In this document: positions 36,313 through 44,529 of the stretch, in pieces | Position numbering within the stretch: position 1 is the stretch's first letter | Layout of the letters: every line of letters starts with the position of its first letter | Assembly: GCA_965277615.1 (NCBI GenBank) | Contig: CBDIDG010000004.1 | Span: 372,001-436,000, forward strand | Length of the DNA stretch: 64,000 bases | DNA from: Bog-532 sp965277615 | GTDB lineage: Bacteria; Actinomycetota; Actinomycetes; Streptosporangiales; Streptosporangiaceae | Reading direction: 5' to 3' | Notes under the pieces: generated by a model | Seen by the model: only the letters and a program-made list of their open reading frames with translations | What the model was told of the DNA's origin: nothing | Database searches by the model: none | Position numbers and translations under genes: made by a program

Positions 36313-37679
36313 CCGTCAGCACCGCCCCCGCCGTTGGCGCCAGCACTCCGGCGGTACTCCGGGTTCCGGTGGCGCGCGCCTACCGCTTCGAGTTGGTCAA
36401 GCTGCTGGCCCAGTGGCGGGTGCGGGTGCTGATCATCTTGTGCTGGATCGGGCCGGCGGTCGCCGTCGTCGTGGTCAGCGGGCAGAAAACGCTCCCGTCG
36501 GACACGCTCTTCGGCCGCGAAATGCACGCCACCGGCTGGGCCGGAGCGCTGGTGGTGCTGGTCTTCGTGGGCAGCTGGTTCTTCCCGCTGCTCACCACGC
36601 TCATCGCCGGTGACGTGTTCTCCTCCGAGGACCGCCTCGGTACCTGGCGCCACCTGCTCGTGGCGGTCCGCTCGACCCGGCGGATCTTCGCGGCCAAGGC
36701 CCTGGCCAGCCTCACCGTCCTCCTGATGTGCCTGCCTGGGCTGGCCATCTCCGGCATCGTCGGCGGCCTGGTCGTCGGCAACCGGCCGCTGACCGGTCTG
36801 GACGGCCATCTTCTGCCGCCCGGCGACGTCGCCGGGAAGCTCCTGCTGGCCTGGGTCTGCGTGCTCGCCCCGATCCTGGCCTTCGCCGCCATCGGGCTGC
36901 TCGCGGGGGTGATCTTCGGGCGGTCCCCGATCGGGCTGTTCCTGGCCGCCTTCGCCGGGCTGGGCATGCAGCTGGCGTCCCAGGTGCTGCCGATGCCGGT
37001 TGCCGTCCGCCTGGCCTTGCCCAGCTTCGCGTTTCTGTCCTGGGATGGCCTGTTCACCAGCCCGCCGATGCTGGGCCCGTTGCTCACCGGCATCGCCGTG
37101 AGCCTGGCCTGGGCGGTGACCGCGACCGCGCTGGCCTACGTGGTCTTCGTGCGGCGCGACTTCACCAACCTGGCCAACGATGGCTCGGTGCGACGCGCGA
37201 TCACCGTCGGGGTGCTGCCCCTGCTGGGGGTGGGGGCGCTGTCGGCCGGCGTGGTGGCCGTGGCCACCGGGGCCACCGGCTCCGGGATCGACGCGAACAA
37301 GCTGCAACAGTCACTGGCCACGTCCTTCGCCCAAATCTACCCGGTGCAGGCCCAGGAAGTGAGCCACCTGCACGTCACCGCGGCGCAGCTCCGGGCCTCG
37401 GCATCGTGCACCAAGGGCGCCGGCCTCGAGGCCCAGGAGGGGCCCGGAAACGACTGGCGCTGCACCGTCTCCTGGCATCTCCCCGGCGTCAATGATGCGA
37501 CCGGGCAGGCCATCTACCAGCTCGACGTCAACGCGAACGGGCGGTACGTCGCCGACGGCGACGGGCCGACCGAAGTGAACGGCTACTACGTGGTGCACGC
37601 CTCCTACGGCGACGCGCCGAACCCGCTCTGGCAGTTCGACGGCCTGGTCGATCTGCTGTCCGCCACATCGAAGGGATGA
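36309..37679 (+). CDS. ABC-2-type permease with a C-terminal extracytoplasmic domain
   Basis: A 456-residue membrane protein. About six helices are visible (VLIILCWIGPAVAVVVVSG, WAGALVVLVFVGSWFFPLL, up to GVLPLLGVGALSAGVVAVAT near residues 301-320). After the last helix come some 130 polar residues (VSHLHVTAAQLRASASC ... DWRCTVSWHLPG) with two cysteines that may pair outside. Such a tail is not usual in ABC-2 permeases. It is coupled to the ATPase before it and is followed after seven bases by the phosphoesterase, so the three probably work as one unit. Confidence 0.88.
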   Translation: MTVSTAPAVGASTPAVLRVPVARAYRFELVKLLAQWRVRVLIILCWIGPAVAVVVVSGQKTLPSDTLFGREMHATGWAGALVVLVFVGSWFFPLLTTLIAGDVFSSEDRLGTWRHLLVAVRSTRRIFAAKALASLTVLLMCLPGLAISGIVGGLVVGNRPLTGLDGHLLPPGDVAGKLLLAWVCVLAPILAFAAIGLLAGVIFGRSPIGLFLAAFAGLGMQLASQVLPMPVAVRLALPSFAFLSWDGLFTSPPMLGPLLTGIAVSLAWAVTATALAYVVFVRRDFTNLANDGSVRRAITVGVLPLLGVGALSAGVVAVATGATGSGIDANKLQQSLATSFAQIYPVQAQEVSHLHVTAAQLRASASCTKGAGLEAQEGPGNDWRCTVSWHLPGVNDATGQAIYQLDVNANGRYVADGDGPTEVNGYYVVHASYGDAPNPLWQFDGLVDLLSATSKG

Positions 37680-37686
37680 CCCTCGC

Positions 37687-40530
37687 GTGCAAGTACAACG
37701 CCATCGGAGGCGGGACGGGAAGCCGCCGCTTCCCCGCCGCTTCGGCGGACTCAGGGTACGGACGGTCGCGGTGGTCTCGGCCGCGGCCGTGCTCGCCCTG
37801 ACCGGGACCGGGATCGCGGTCGGTTCGACCATCGGGTTCGGTCACGAGCAGGTTGGCCAGACCACCGGCAAGGGCCTGGTCGTCTCCGACGACCAGGTGC
37901 TCAAGCCGCTGGGCCAGCGCCTCGAGACCCAGTTCGGCAAGTTCATGGGCTCGACGGTCAGCCCGGACGGGCGGTTCCTGGCCGCGACCAGCACCGACAA
38001 GTCGGTGGTGCTGCAGATCTTCGACCTGAAGACCTACCGGCTCATCTGGACGGTCGGCTCTGCGTCCTTGATCAACCAGACCCTGTCTGACGGCACGGTC
38101 GGGCAGGTCGGCCCGACGTACTCGCCGGACGGCAAGTTCCTCTGGCTTCCGGAACAGGACGCCCTGACCCGATTCCCGGTCAATGCCGACGGCACCCTCG
38201 GCACACCGGTCCGCTTCCCGTTCCCGACGGTGGGCACCCACCCGTCAGGTAACAACGCGGTCCAGACGCCCAACTCCGCGCTGGTGGGCCAGACCGTCTA
38301 CTCCCCTGACGGTTCCACCCTGTACGCCGCGTTCAACGGGCAGAACACCGTCGTGGCCCTCGACCCCAGCACCGGCGCGATCGAGCACACCTGGAACGTC
38401 GGCATCGCCCCGCGTGGGCTGGTCTTCGTGGGCAACAAGCTCTACGTGAGCGACGAGGGTGGCCGCCAGGCCCAGCCGGGCGACACCACCATGGGCTCCT
38501 ACGGCACCCCGGTGCCGGCCAACGGTTACCTGGGCACGTCGGCGACCGGTGAGGTCAGCGTCATCAACACCGCGGACCCGGCCACGGCGGTCGGATCGAT
38601 CGCCGTCGGCCTGCACCCGACCGCGATGTACGCGGCTGGCAAGACGGTGTTCGTGACCAACACCAACAGCGACACCGTCTCGGTCATCGACCCGGCCAAG
38701 GATCAGGTCGTGCAGACGATCGAGACCAGGCCGTGGCCGGAGTCCACGGTGGGCTATGAGCCGGACAGCATCGACCTGACCAAGGACGGCCACCTGCTGG
38801 TCACGCTGGGGCGGGCGAACGCCGTCGCGGTCTACCGCTACGACGGCGTGGCCAAGGACCCGGTCAGCTACCTCGGCCTGCTGCCGACGGACTACTACCC
38901 GGCCAACGTGGCCAGCGCCAACGGCCAGATCGTCGTGACCAACACCCGCGGCATCGACGCCCGCGGGCCGGCCATCACGACCTACAAGGGACAGGGAACC
39001 GTCCCGGTGTCCGGCCACGACACGCACAGCACCACCGCGTCCCTGACCCGCTTCGCCCTGCCGAGCGACCTGGACATCGCGCGCGACACCGCGACCGTCT
39101 TCGCCCAGAACGGCTGGGGCAAGAGTGACGTCCGGGAGGCCAAGGGCAAGAAGACGGCGCCCGTCCCGGTCCCGGTGCGCATCGGTGACCCGTCCACGAT
39201 CAAGCACGTCTTCCTGATCGTGAAGGAGAACCGCACCTACGACCAGCTGCTGGGCGACCTGGGTCGGGGCAACGGCGATCCGACGCTCACCCAGTTCGGC
39301 GAGAAGGCCACGCCGAACCAGCACGCGCTGGCCAAGCAGTTCGGTGACTACGACAACATCTACGACGTCGGCACCAACTCGGCCGAGGGCCACAACTGGC
39401 TGATGCAGGGCGACGACCCCGAGTACAGCGAGTCGCAGGCGGGCGAGTACCAGCGCAGCTACGACACCGAGGAAGACGTGCTGGGCCACCAGCGCTCGGG
39501 CTTCCTGTGGTCCTCCGTCGAGTCGGCGGGCGCGACGGCCAGGAACTACGGCGAGTTCGAGTACGTGGAGGGCAAGCCGCCCGGTACCTGGCAGCAGTAC
39601 TACTGCGCGGCCCAGAGCGTCCAGAAGGGTGGTGACCCGGCCCAGCTGACCGCCGCGGACCTGAAGGGCAATTACGGCTCGGTGATCCCGTCGCTGAACG
39701 CGATCGCGGACCCGCTGTCGCCGCCGTTCGACCTGACGATCCCCGACATCTACCGGTACCAGATCTGGAAGCAGGACTTTGAGAAGAACGGTCCTGCCAA
39801 CTTCAACATGATCTGGTTCTCCAGCGACCACACCGGCGGGCCGACCAGTGGGGAGGCCGGGGTGGCCGACAACGACCTCGCCACCGGCGAGATGGTGGAC
39901 ACGATCTCGCACAGCAAGTATTGGAAGGACTCCGCCATCTTCGTCCTGGAGGACGACAGCCAGGACGGCGCCGACCACGTCGACGGCCACCGCGCCCCGG
40001 TCCAGGTCATCAGCCCCTGGGCCCAGCACGACAAGGTCATCAACACCTACTACTCGCAGATCTCGGTGGTCCGGACGATCGAGCAGATGCTCGGCGCCCA
40101 GCCGCTGAACGAGAAGGTCGCTGCGGCCACGCCGATGTACGACGCCTTCACCGCCAAGCCCAGCTACAAGCCGTTCAACGCGGTGCCGAACCAGATCCCG
40201 CTCACCGAGGCCATCACCACCCCGCCAGCCTGTGGTCTGGACACCCTGGGCGAGACCGGGGCCGCGGCCCAGGCGCTGAACAAGGCGGAGGCGGTCAAGA
40301 CCGCGGTGCCCGCGAACGAAAAGGCCACCGCCGCGGCCTGGCAGGCCTGGCTGGCCAAGCAGCACATCAGCGGTAACGGGGCGATCCCCGACTACGCCAA
40401 CCCGGAGCAGATGAACCGGTTCACGTGGTACCAGGCCCACGAGTGGAAGGTGCCCTACCCGGGGGACAGCAAGATCTACACCCCGAGCCAGGTGCCAGGC
40501 GGGACCCTCCCGTCGCCGGACAACGGGTGA
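37687..40530 (+). CDS. Anchored bifunctional YncE-like propeller / phosphoesterase
   Basis: 947 residues. An N-terminal helix (VAVVSAAAVLALTGTGIAVG, about residues 30-49) anchors or exports it. Residues 60-480 form a YncE/cytochrome-D1-like beta-propeller (MGSTVSPDGRFLAATSTD, VSVIDPAKDQVVQTIE). The remainder is a phosphoesterase domain with VKENRTYDQLLGDLG (around residue 514), EGHNWLMQGDDPEY and FVLEDDSQDGADHVDGHRAP, like acid phosphatase/phospholipase C-type enzymes. It follows the permease by seven bases. The substrate, perhaps a phosphodiester or phospholipid on the cell surface, is unknown. Confidence 0.88.
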   Translation: MQVQRHRRRDGKPPLPRRFGGLRVRTVAVVSAAAVLALTGTGIAVGSTIGFGHEQVGQTTGKGLVVSDDQVLKPLGQRLETQFGKFMGSTVSPDGRFLAATSTDKSVVLQIFDLKTYRLIWTVGSASLINQTLSDGTVGQVGPTYSPDGKFLWLPEQDALTRFPVNADGTLGTPVRFPFPTVGTHPSGNNAVQTPNSALVGQTVYSPDGSTLYAAFNGQNTVVALDPSTGAIEHTWNVGIAPRGLVFVGNKLYVSDEGGRQAQPGDTTMGSYGTPVPANGYLGTSATGEVSVINTADPATAVGSIAVGLHPTAMYAAGKTVFVTNTNSDTVSVIDPAKDQVVQTIETRPWPESTVGYEPDSIDLTKDGHLLVTLGRANAVAVYRYDGVAKDPVSYLGLLPTDYYPANVASANGQIVVTNTRGIDARGPAITTYKGQGTVPVSGHDTHSTTASLTRFALPSDLDIARDTATVFAQNGWGKSDVREAKGKKTAPVPVPVRIGDPSTIKHVFLIVKENRTYDQLLGDLGRGNGDPTLTQFGEKATPNQHALAKQFGDYDNIYDVGTNSAEGHNWLMQGDDPEYSESQAGEYQRSYDTEEDVLGHQRSGFLWSSVESAGATARNYGEFEYVEGKPPGTWQQYYCAAQSVQKGGDPAQLTAADLKGNYGSVIPSLNAIADPLSPPFDLTIPDIYRYQIWKQDFEKNGPANFNMIWFSSDHTGGPTSGEAGVADNDLATGEMVDTISHSKYWKDSAIFVLEDDSQDGADHVDGHRAPVQVISPWAQHDKVINTYYSQISVVRTIEQMLGAQPLNEKVAAATPMYDAFTAKPSYKPFNAVPNQIPLTEAITTPPACGLDTLGETGAAAQALNKAEAVKTAVPANEKATAAAWQAWLAKQHISGNGAIPDYANPEQMNRFTWYQAHEWKVPYPGDSKIYTPSQVPGGTLPSPDNG

Positions 40531-40552
40531 CTTAGCCTGATCCATCAGAAGG

Positions 40553-40584
40553 CCCCCGGCTCGGCCGTACGGCCGGGCCGGGGG
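40553..40584. terminator. Strong bidirectional terminator hairpin
   Basis: A 14-bp stem (CCCCCGGCTCGGCC with GGCCGGGCCGGGGG, one G-U pair) closes on a GTAC loop. It lies 22 bases beyond the phosphoesterase stop and touches the stop of the convergent phosphotransferase gene. Confidence 0.85.
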
Positions 40585-40585
40585 T

Positions 40586-41443
40586 TCAGCTTGAGGGAGG
40601 AATATCAAGCCCGTTGCGATCGAGCGCGGCACGGATCTGGCTCAGCCATTCTGCGCCCAGCTGGCGCCCGTTGGGGAGCTGGTCGCCCCGATCCCAGCGC
40701 CACGTTGCGATCATCGCCAGCACGAGGATCCGGCACTCGCGCAGCAAGTCTTGATTGACACCCGGATAGTGCTCGCTGACTTCTTCGGGCGCATGGGCGA
40801 GGTCGAATTCGACAGGCCCTCGGCAACACGTCTCGAGGTCTATGAACAGCAGCCCATTCTTCGTGGCGAGCACGTTGCCCGGGTGCGGCTCGCCGTGCAG
40901 CAGCTGCTCGGAGCCGCCGTGCTCGCCGATCACTCGTCTCAGGCTTCGCAACGTGTCGCCGAGGAGCTCCCGGTCCGCGTGGGCGAGCGCCGGAGTGCGG
41001 TCGGGGCTCGCGACGAGTTGCTGAGCCTGCTCGACTCGATCCGTGAAGTGCGGCGCAGGGATATCGAGCTTGCGCATGCCGGCATGCAACCGCTCGAGCG
41101 CACTGGCGTAGTCGGCTGGTGAGACCTCTCGAGCTGCCGCGGGTTTGTAGTAGGTCCACAGCGTGACCACGAAGCCATCACGCTCATAGACACGTGGGTC
41201 CACTCGAGGCTCAAGAGCAGCCACAGGACACCCGGATGCGGCGAGCTGCTGAGCAAGCTCGACTTCGAACTGTGCGACCTGATGCGCTACAGGGGCCACC
41301 CGGGCCAGCACGTCATCAGGAAGCAGACGCAAAGTGAGCTTGTTCGAGTCATGAAGAACGACCGCGTCGTCGACGGTCAGGTCAAGTGACCAGGCGATCG
41401 ACATGGCCGCAGCCACCGCACGCGGAACCTCTGACGCCTGCAT
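40586..41443 (-). CDS. Aminoglycoside phosphotransferase family protein
   Basis: A 285-residue kinase-fold protein. The catalytic loop LLHGEPHPGNVLATKNG (HGD/HGE-type; Glu replaces the usual Asp) and FIDLETCCRGPVEFDLA (DxD-type metal site, here DLE) are clear. The N-terminal nucleotide-binding lobe (VVLHDSNKLTLRLLPDDVLARV) lacks an obvious Gly-loop. These substitutions leave kinase activity open. It lies convergent with the propeller operon. The 41444-41654 gap holds only the marR promoter. Confidence 0.8.
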   Translation of the reverse strand: MQASEVPRAVAAAMSIAWSLDLTVDDAVVLHDSNKLTLRLLPDDVLARVAPVAHQVAQFEVELAQQLAASGCPVAALEPRVDPRVYERDGFVVTLWTYYKPAAAREVSPADYASALERLHAGMRKLDIPAPHFTDRVEQAQQLVASPDRTPALAHADRELLGDTLRSLRRVIGEHGGSEQLLHGEPHPGNVLATKNGLLFIDLETCCRGPVEFDLAHAPEEVSEHYPGVNQDLLRECRILVLAMIATWRWDRGDQLPNGRQLGAEWLSQIRAALDRNGLDIPPSS

Positions 41444-41618
41444 CGTCGCCTAGCCCCTCCCTTGAGCGCTGCCGTGCTCTTAAGCGGTACAACCTGGGCA
41501 GCAGGCTAAGGCAGGCCAGGGCATGCTGTCCTGCCGGTCGTAGCGACGCTCACCTGCTAGCGGGAGCCACCCGGCTCGCCGCCATGGAGGGGGCGGCGGG
41601 GTGCTGTATTGTTAACTT

Positions 41619-41631
41619 GGAATCATCTTCC
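41619..41631. promoter_or_regulatory. Palindrome GGAA-N5-TTCC upstream of marR
   Basis: GGAATCATCTTCC is followed by CTTCCGAAG in an A/T-richer stretch 24-36 bases ahead of the MarR start. It is a plausible autoregulatory operator; the arms are short, so confidence is low. Confidence 0.35.
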
Positions 41632-41654
41632 GAAGAAGCAGACAGGTAGCCGTC

Positions 41655-42083
41655 GTGCCAGACCTCGCAGCGCTGTTCAGCGAGCTGATCCGCTTTGAGA
41701 CCGAGCTGTGGAACGCCGTCGACGCCCGGCTCCGCGGCGACTGCGACCTGCCCCTGACCCAGTTCGAGCCCATGCAGATCATCAGCCGCCGCAAGGCCTG
41801 CCGGGTCCACGACATCGCCGAGGAGCTCTCCATAACCGTTGGCGGGACCAGCAAGCTCGTCGACCGGATCGAGGCGGCCGGGCACTGCCGGCGCCGTCCC
41901 AACCCCGGGGACCGCCGCTCTTCCCTGATCGAGCTCACCCCCGCCGGCCGCCGGCTGCTCGCCAGCGCCACCGAGGCCTTCGACGATGAGCTCCAGGCCC
42001 GTCTCGGCGCCGCAGTCTCCGAGCGTTCGCTGCAGCAATTCAGCTCTACCCTGGCCAAGCTCCGCGCCCACAAAAGCCACTGA
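41655..42083 (+). CDS. MarR family transcriptional regulator
   Basis: A 142-residue winged-helix regulator. The HTH is CRVHDIAEELSITVGGTSKLVDRIEAAG and the wing is RRRPNPGDRRSSLIELTPAGRRLL, both typical for MarR. It starts at GTG 41655. The oxidoreductase gene downstream follows after 47 bases that contain a 17-bp direct repeat (TGACGAGGCCCTGCATx at 42081 and 42099), so the two are likely co-transcribed and the regulator probably senses a substrate of, or stress relieved by, that enzyme. Confidence 0.92.
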   Translation: MPDLAALFSELIRFETELWNAVDARLRGDCDLPLTQFEPMQIISRRKACRVHDIAEELSITVGGTSKLVDRIEAAGHCRRRPNPGDRRSSLIELTPAGRRLLASATEAFDDELQARLGAAVSERSLQQFSSTLAKLRAHKSH

Positions 42084-42130
42084 CGAGGCCCTGCATTTTG
42101 ACGAGGCCCTGCATGTTAAGGAGGACACCT

Positions 42131-43186
42131 GTGCGTGCTGCCTGGTACGAACGCCGAGGTCCCGCCCGGGACACCCTGGTCGTCGGTGAGATGCCGGACC
42201 CTGAGCCCGGGCCAGGCGAGGTCAGGATCGCCGTGTCGGTGTCCGGCCTCAGCCCCGGAGACGTCAAGAAGCGGGACGGGTGGCAGGGCTCTCCCATGCC
42301 GTACCCGCGGGTCATCCCGCACAGCGACGGCGCCGGGATCATCGACGCCGTGGGTCCGGGCGGGGCGGAAGATCGTGTCGGCCAGCGCGTGTGGTGTTAC
42401 GGTGCACAGTCCTACCGGCCGTTCGGCACGGCCGCCGACTACGTCGTCGTCCCGGACGCACTCGCCGTCTCTCTGCCGCCCGAGGCCGTTACCGGGGAGG
42501 CCGTCCTGGCTGAGGCCGCTCCGGAGCAGGCCAGCCCAGCGGAATCAGTCCGGGCCGGGGACCTGGCCGAGCAGGGCGCCTGCCTCGGCATCGCCGGGAT
42601 CACCGGCTACCGTGCCGTCTTCGCCGATGGACCGGTCCGCGGCCTGAACGTGCTGGTACACGGCGCGGCAGGCGGCGTCGGCTCGATTGCTACCCAGATG
42701 GCCCAGCGGGACGGCGCACACGTGATCGCCGTCGTCAGGGACCACGATCAGCAGCAACGTGCCCTGCGGCTGGGCGCCCACGCCGCCTTCCTGGCCGACA
42801 GCCCGAAGCTGGCCGACGCCATCCACAATGACGCACCGGACGGCGTCCACCGCATCGCCGAAGTTGACCTTGCGGCGCACATCGACCTCGACGCCGAGGT
42901 CATCGCTATCGGCGGGGTCATCTGCTCGTACTTCTCCGCCACCAACCGGCCGGAAATCCCGTACTGGCAGCTGGGATTCGCGGACACCACGCTGCGGCTG
43001 CTCGGCAGCGACGACTTCCCGCCCGCGGTCAAGGCCGGGGCGGCCAGGGAGCTGACCGCCGCGCTGGCGGACGGGAGCCTGCGCTCCACCATCGCCGCCC
43101 GCTTCCCGCTGGAGGACATCGCCCACGCCCACGAGCTCGTCGAACAGGGCGCCCCCGGGCGCGTGCTCATCGAGCTCTGCCGCTGA
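42131..43186 (+). CDS. Zinc-independent MDR-family NADPH:quinone oxidoreductase
   Basis: A 351-residue medium-chain dehydrogenase/reductase of the quinone oxidoreductase group. The GroES-like half has MPYPRVIPHSDGAGIIDAVG; the Rossmann half has VLVHGAAGGVGSIATQMAQ for NADPH. No structural zinc cysteines are present. I chose GTG 42131 because AAGGAGG stands six bases upstream; an upstream ATG at 42098 is in the repeat region. The MarR before it is its likely regulator. Confidence 0.92.
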   Translation: MRAAWYERRGPARDTLVVGEMPDPEPGPGEVRIAVSVSGLSPGDVKKRDGWQGSPMPYPRVIPHSDGAGIIDAVGPGGAEDRVGQRVWCYGAQSYRPFGTAADYVVVPDALAVSLPPEAVTGEAVLAEAAPEQASPAESVRAGDLAEQGACLGIAGITGYRAVFADGPVRGLNVLVHGAAGGVGSIATQMAQRDGAHVIAVVRDHDQQQRALRLGAHAAFLADSPKLADAIHNDAPDGVHRIAEVDLAAHIDLDAEVIAIGGVICSYFSATNRPEIPYWQLGFADTTLRLLGSDDFPPAVKAGAARELTAALADGSLRSTIAARFPLEDIAHAHELVEQGAPGRVLIELCR

Positions 43187-43190
43187 GTGA

Positions 43191-43328
43191 GCCAACCCGG
43201 CGTGCGGGCCCCTCGACATCACCGCGAAAGTGCCGCACGTGTTCCAGTCATTCACCAGCGTGCTCGACGAGGCTGACGAGGCGCTGGACCGGGCCGCGCT
43301 CTTCTTGCGTCAGCGCGTTCGCGGCTGA
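43191..43328 (+). pseudogene. C-terminal remnant of an alpha/beta-hydrolase (fold-3) gene
   Basis: In frame, the end reads AKVPHVFQSFTSVLDEADEA then LDRAALFLRQRVRG and a stop. That is the usual C-terminus of acetyl-esterase/lipase family proteins (His of the triad near PHVFQ). The rest of the gene is absent because the frame is closed by a stop at 43188 and the preceding DNA is the oxidoreductase gene. I infer a deletion that fused the two loci. Confidence 0.55.
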
Positions 43329-43340
43329 CCGGCACGCCAT

Positions 43341-43739
43341 TTACATCTCCAGCGCGGACACTGCGGGCAGTTCACCGAAGCGCGGCTTTGTGTCCCGGCT
43401 GACGATGGTCCGGCCCGTCTCGGCCGCATGCGCCGCGATGATCAGGTCATGCGCACCACGGGCCGTGCCCGAACGACGGACGTGGGCCAGCAGGCGGCCA
43501 TGATGGGCCGCCGTGGCCTCCGTGTAGTCGAGGACGTTGACGGCAGAGGTTATGACAGCGAGAGCTCTGGCTCGCGCAGCCGCACGCTCAACCGTGTCTG
43601 CCATCTCGATCCCGACGCGGTACTCGGCCACCGATACCGGGGCGATCGCGAGATCATCCTCATCCAGCGCCGAGCGGTCAATCGTGCCGCGCTCGTAGGC
43701 GATCAGCATGTTGGTATCGAGGATCAGGCGTCGGCCCAT
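43341..43739 (-). CDS. vapC: PIN-domain toxin (VapC-like)
   Basis: A 132-residue PIN RNase. The four acidic positions of the active site are visible: Asp8 (LILDTNMLI), Glu39 (VAEYRVG), Asp98 (GAHDLIIAAHA) and Asp116 (VSRDTKPRF). Such toxins cleave tRNA or rRNA. It is the second gene of a pair and overlaps its antitoxin by 16 bases, typical of type II toxin-antitoxin operons. Confidence 0.92.
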   Translation of the reverse strand: MGRRLILDTNMLIAYERGTIDRSALDEDDLAIAPVSVAEYRVGIEMADTVERAAARARALAVITSAVNVLDYTEATAAHHGRLLAHVRRSGTARGAHDLIIAAHAAETGRTIVSRDTKPRFGELPAVSALEM

Positions 43740-43981
43740 GGGTCGTTCACCTCAGATCGGAGCAGCGCGACAGCTTCGGCGATGTGCCTGCTGAACTCCT
43801 CATCCGGCGGGGGCACGTCGGCCAGTGCAGCACGCAGACCGGCGCCCGTACGCCGCTGAGCGGGGCCAATCTCCGCGACTGGGTGATTGCCGCGCACGAT
43901 CGTGATCGTCTCGCCTCGTTCGACGGCATCGAGCAAGTCTGAGAAGTGCCGAGAGGCCTCGGTCGCGGTCATCGTCTTCAT
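43724..43981 (-). CDS. vapB: Phd/YefM-type antitoxin
   Basis: An 85-residue antitoxin. The N-terminus MTATEASRHFSDLLDAVERGETITIVRGNHPVAEI is a prevent-host-death family DNA-binding fold; the C-terminus should wrap the PIN toxin. A 13-bp perfect palindrome 17 bases upstream is the likely operator for autorepression. Confidence 0.9.
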   Translation of the reverse strand: MKTMTATEASRHFSDLLDAVERGETITIVRGNHPVAEIGPAQRRTGAGLRAALADVPPPDEEFSRHIAEAVALLRSEVNDPWADA

Positions 43982-43997
43982 TCGGCCATTCTATCTG

Positions 43998-44010
43998 AGA
44001 ATCAGATTCT
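43998..44010. promoter_or_regulatory. Operator candidate of the toxin-antitoxin pair
   Basis: AGAATC-A-GATTCT is a perfect 6-1-6 palindrome in an A/T-rich stretch ahead of the antitoxin start. It overlaps the end of the upstream methyltransferase remnant by two bases. Confidence 0.6.
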
Positions 44011-44430
44011 AGGCTGGAGCCGAGGCGGCGAGGACTTTCAGCCAGTGCCGGGAGCCGGGCTCCTCGGTCGTGGTCAGGATCCGCAGGCGGGCGGCGCACA
44101 GCTGCTCATGAAGCTGACTGGCGCTGCGGTAGAAGAACCACCGCTGTGCCGTTGAGGCGTACGGCACGCGCTCAAGCCGTGCGCCATCGCCAAGGGCAGT
44201 AACCAGGGCCAGGTGCCCGCCGGGTCGCAGGACGCGGGTGATCTCACGAAGGACCGTCATCGTCTGATCCGGTGGCACGTGCAGCAGCGCGGCGCAGCAC
44301 CAGATCCCATCCAGGCTCGTGCTGGCCGGGGGAATTGACCGCAGGTCTGCTTGCACCAAGCGTCCCGGCAGGACAAAGCGGCAATCTTGTCGTATGCGGC
44401 CTGGTTGTGCCGGGTGGCTTCATCGTTCAC
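44009..44430 (-). pseudogene. SAM-dependent methyltransferase remnant with an internal deletion
   Basis: The 3' part is a clear class I methyltransferase: RLVQADLRSIPPASTSLDGI, then LLHVPPDQTMTVLREITRVL and RPGGHLALVT. The 5' part, from GTG at 44430, reads NDEATRHNQAAYDKIAALS, the usual N-terminus. The two parts are in different frames, and the roughly 40-residue segment with the GxGxG SAM-binding motif is missing between them. The product cannot bind SAM as it stands, so I treat it as a pseudogene. Confidence 0.75.
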
Positions 44431-44529
44431 GTTCGGATTTTCTCAGCCATCACCCGGCCCGTTCAGTAATCGGTGGGCTTATACGCTTAGCGTCGTGGAC
44501 CTCAACCTCAGCCAGTTCGTCTAATCGGT

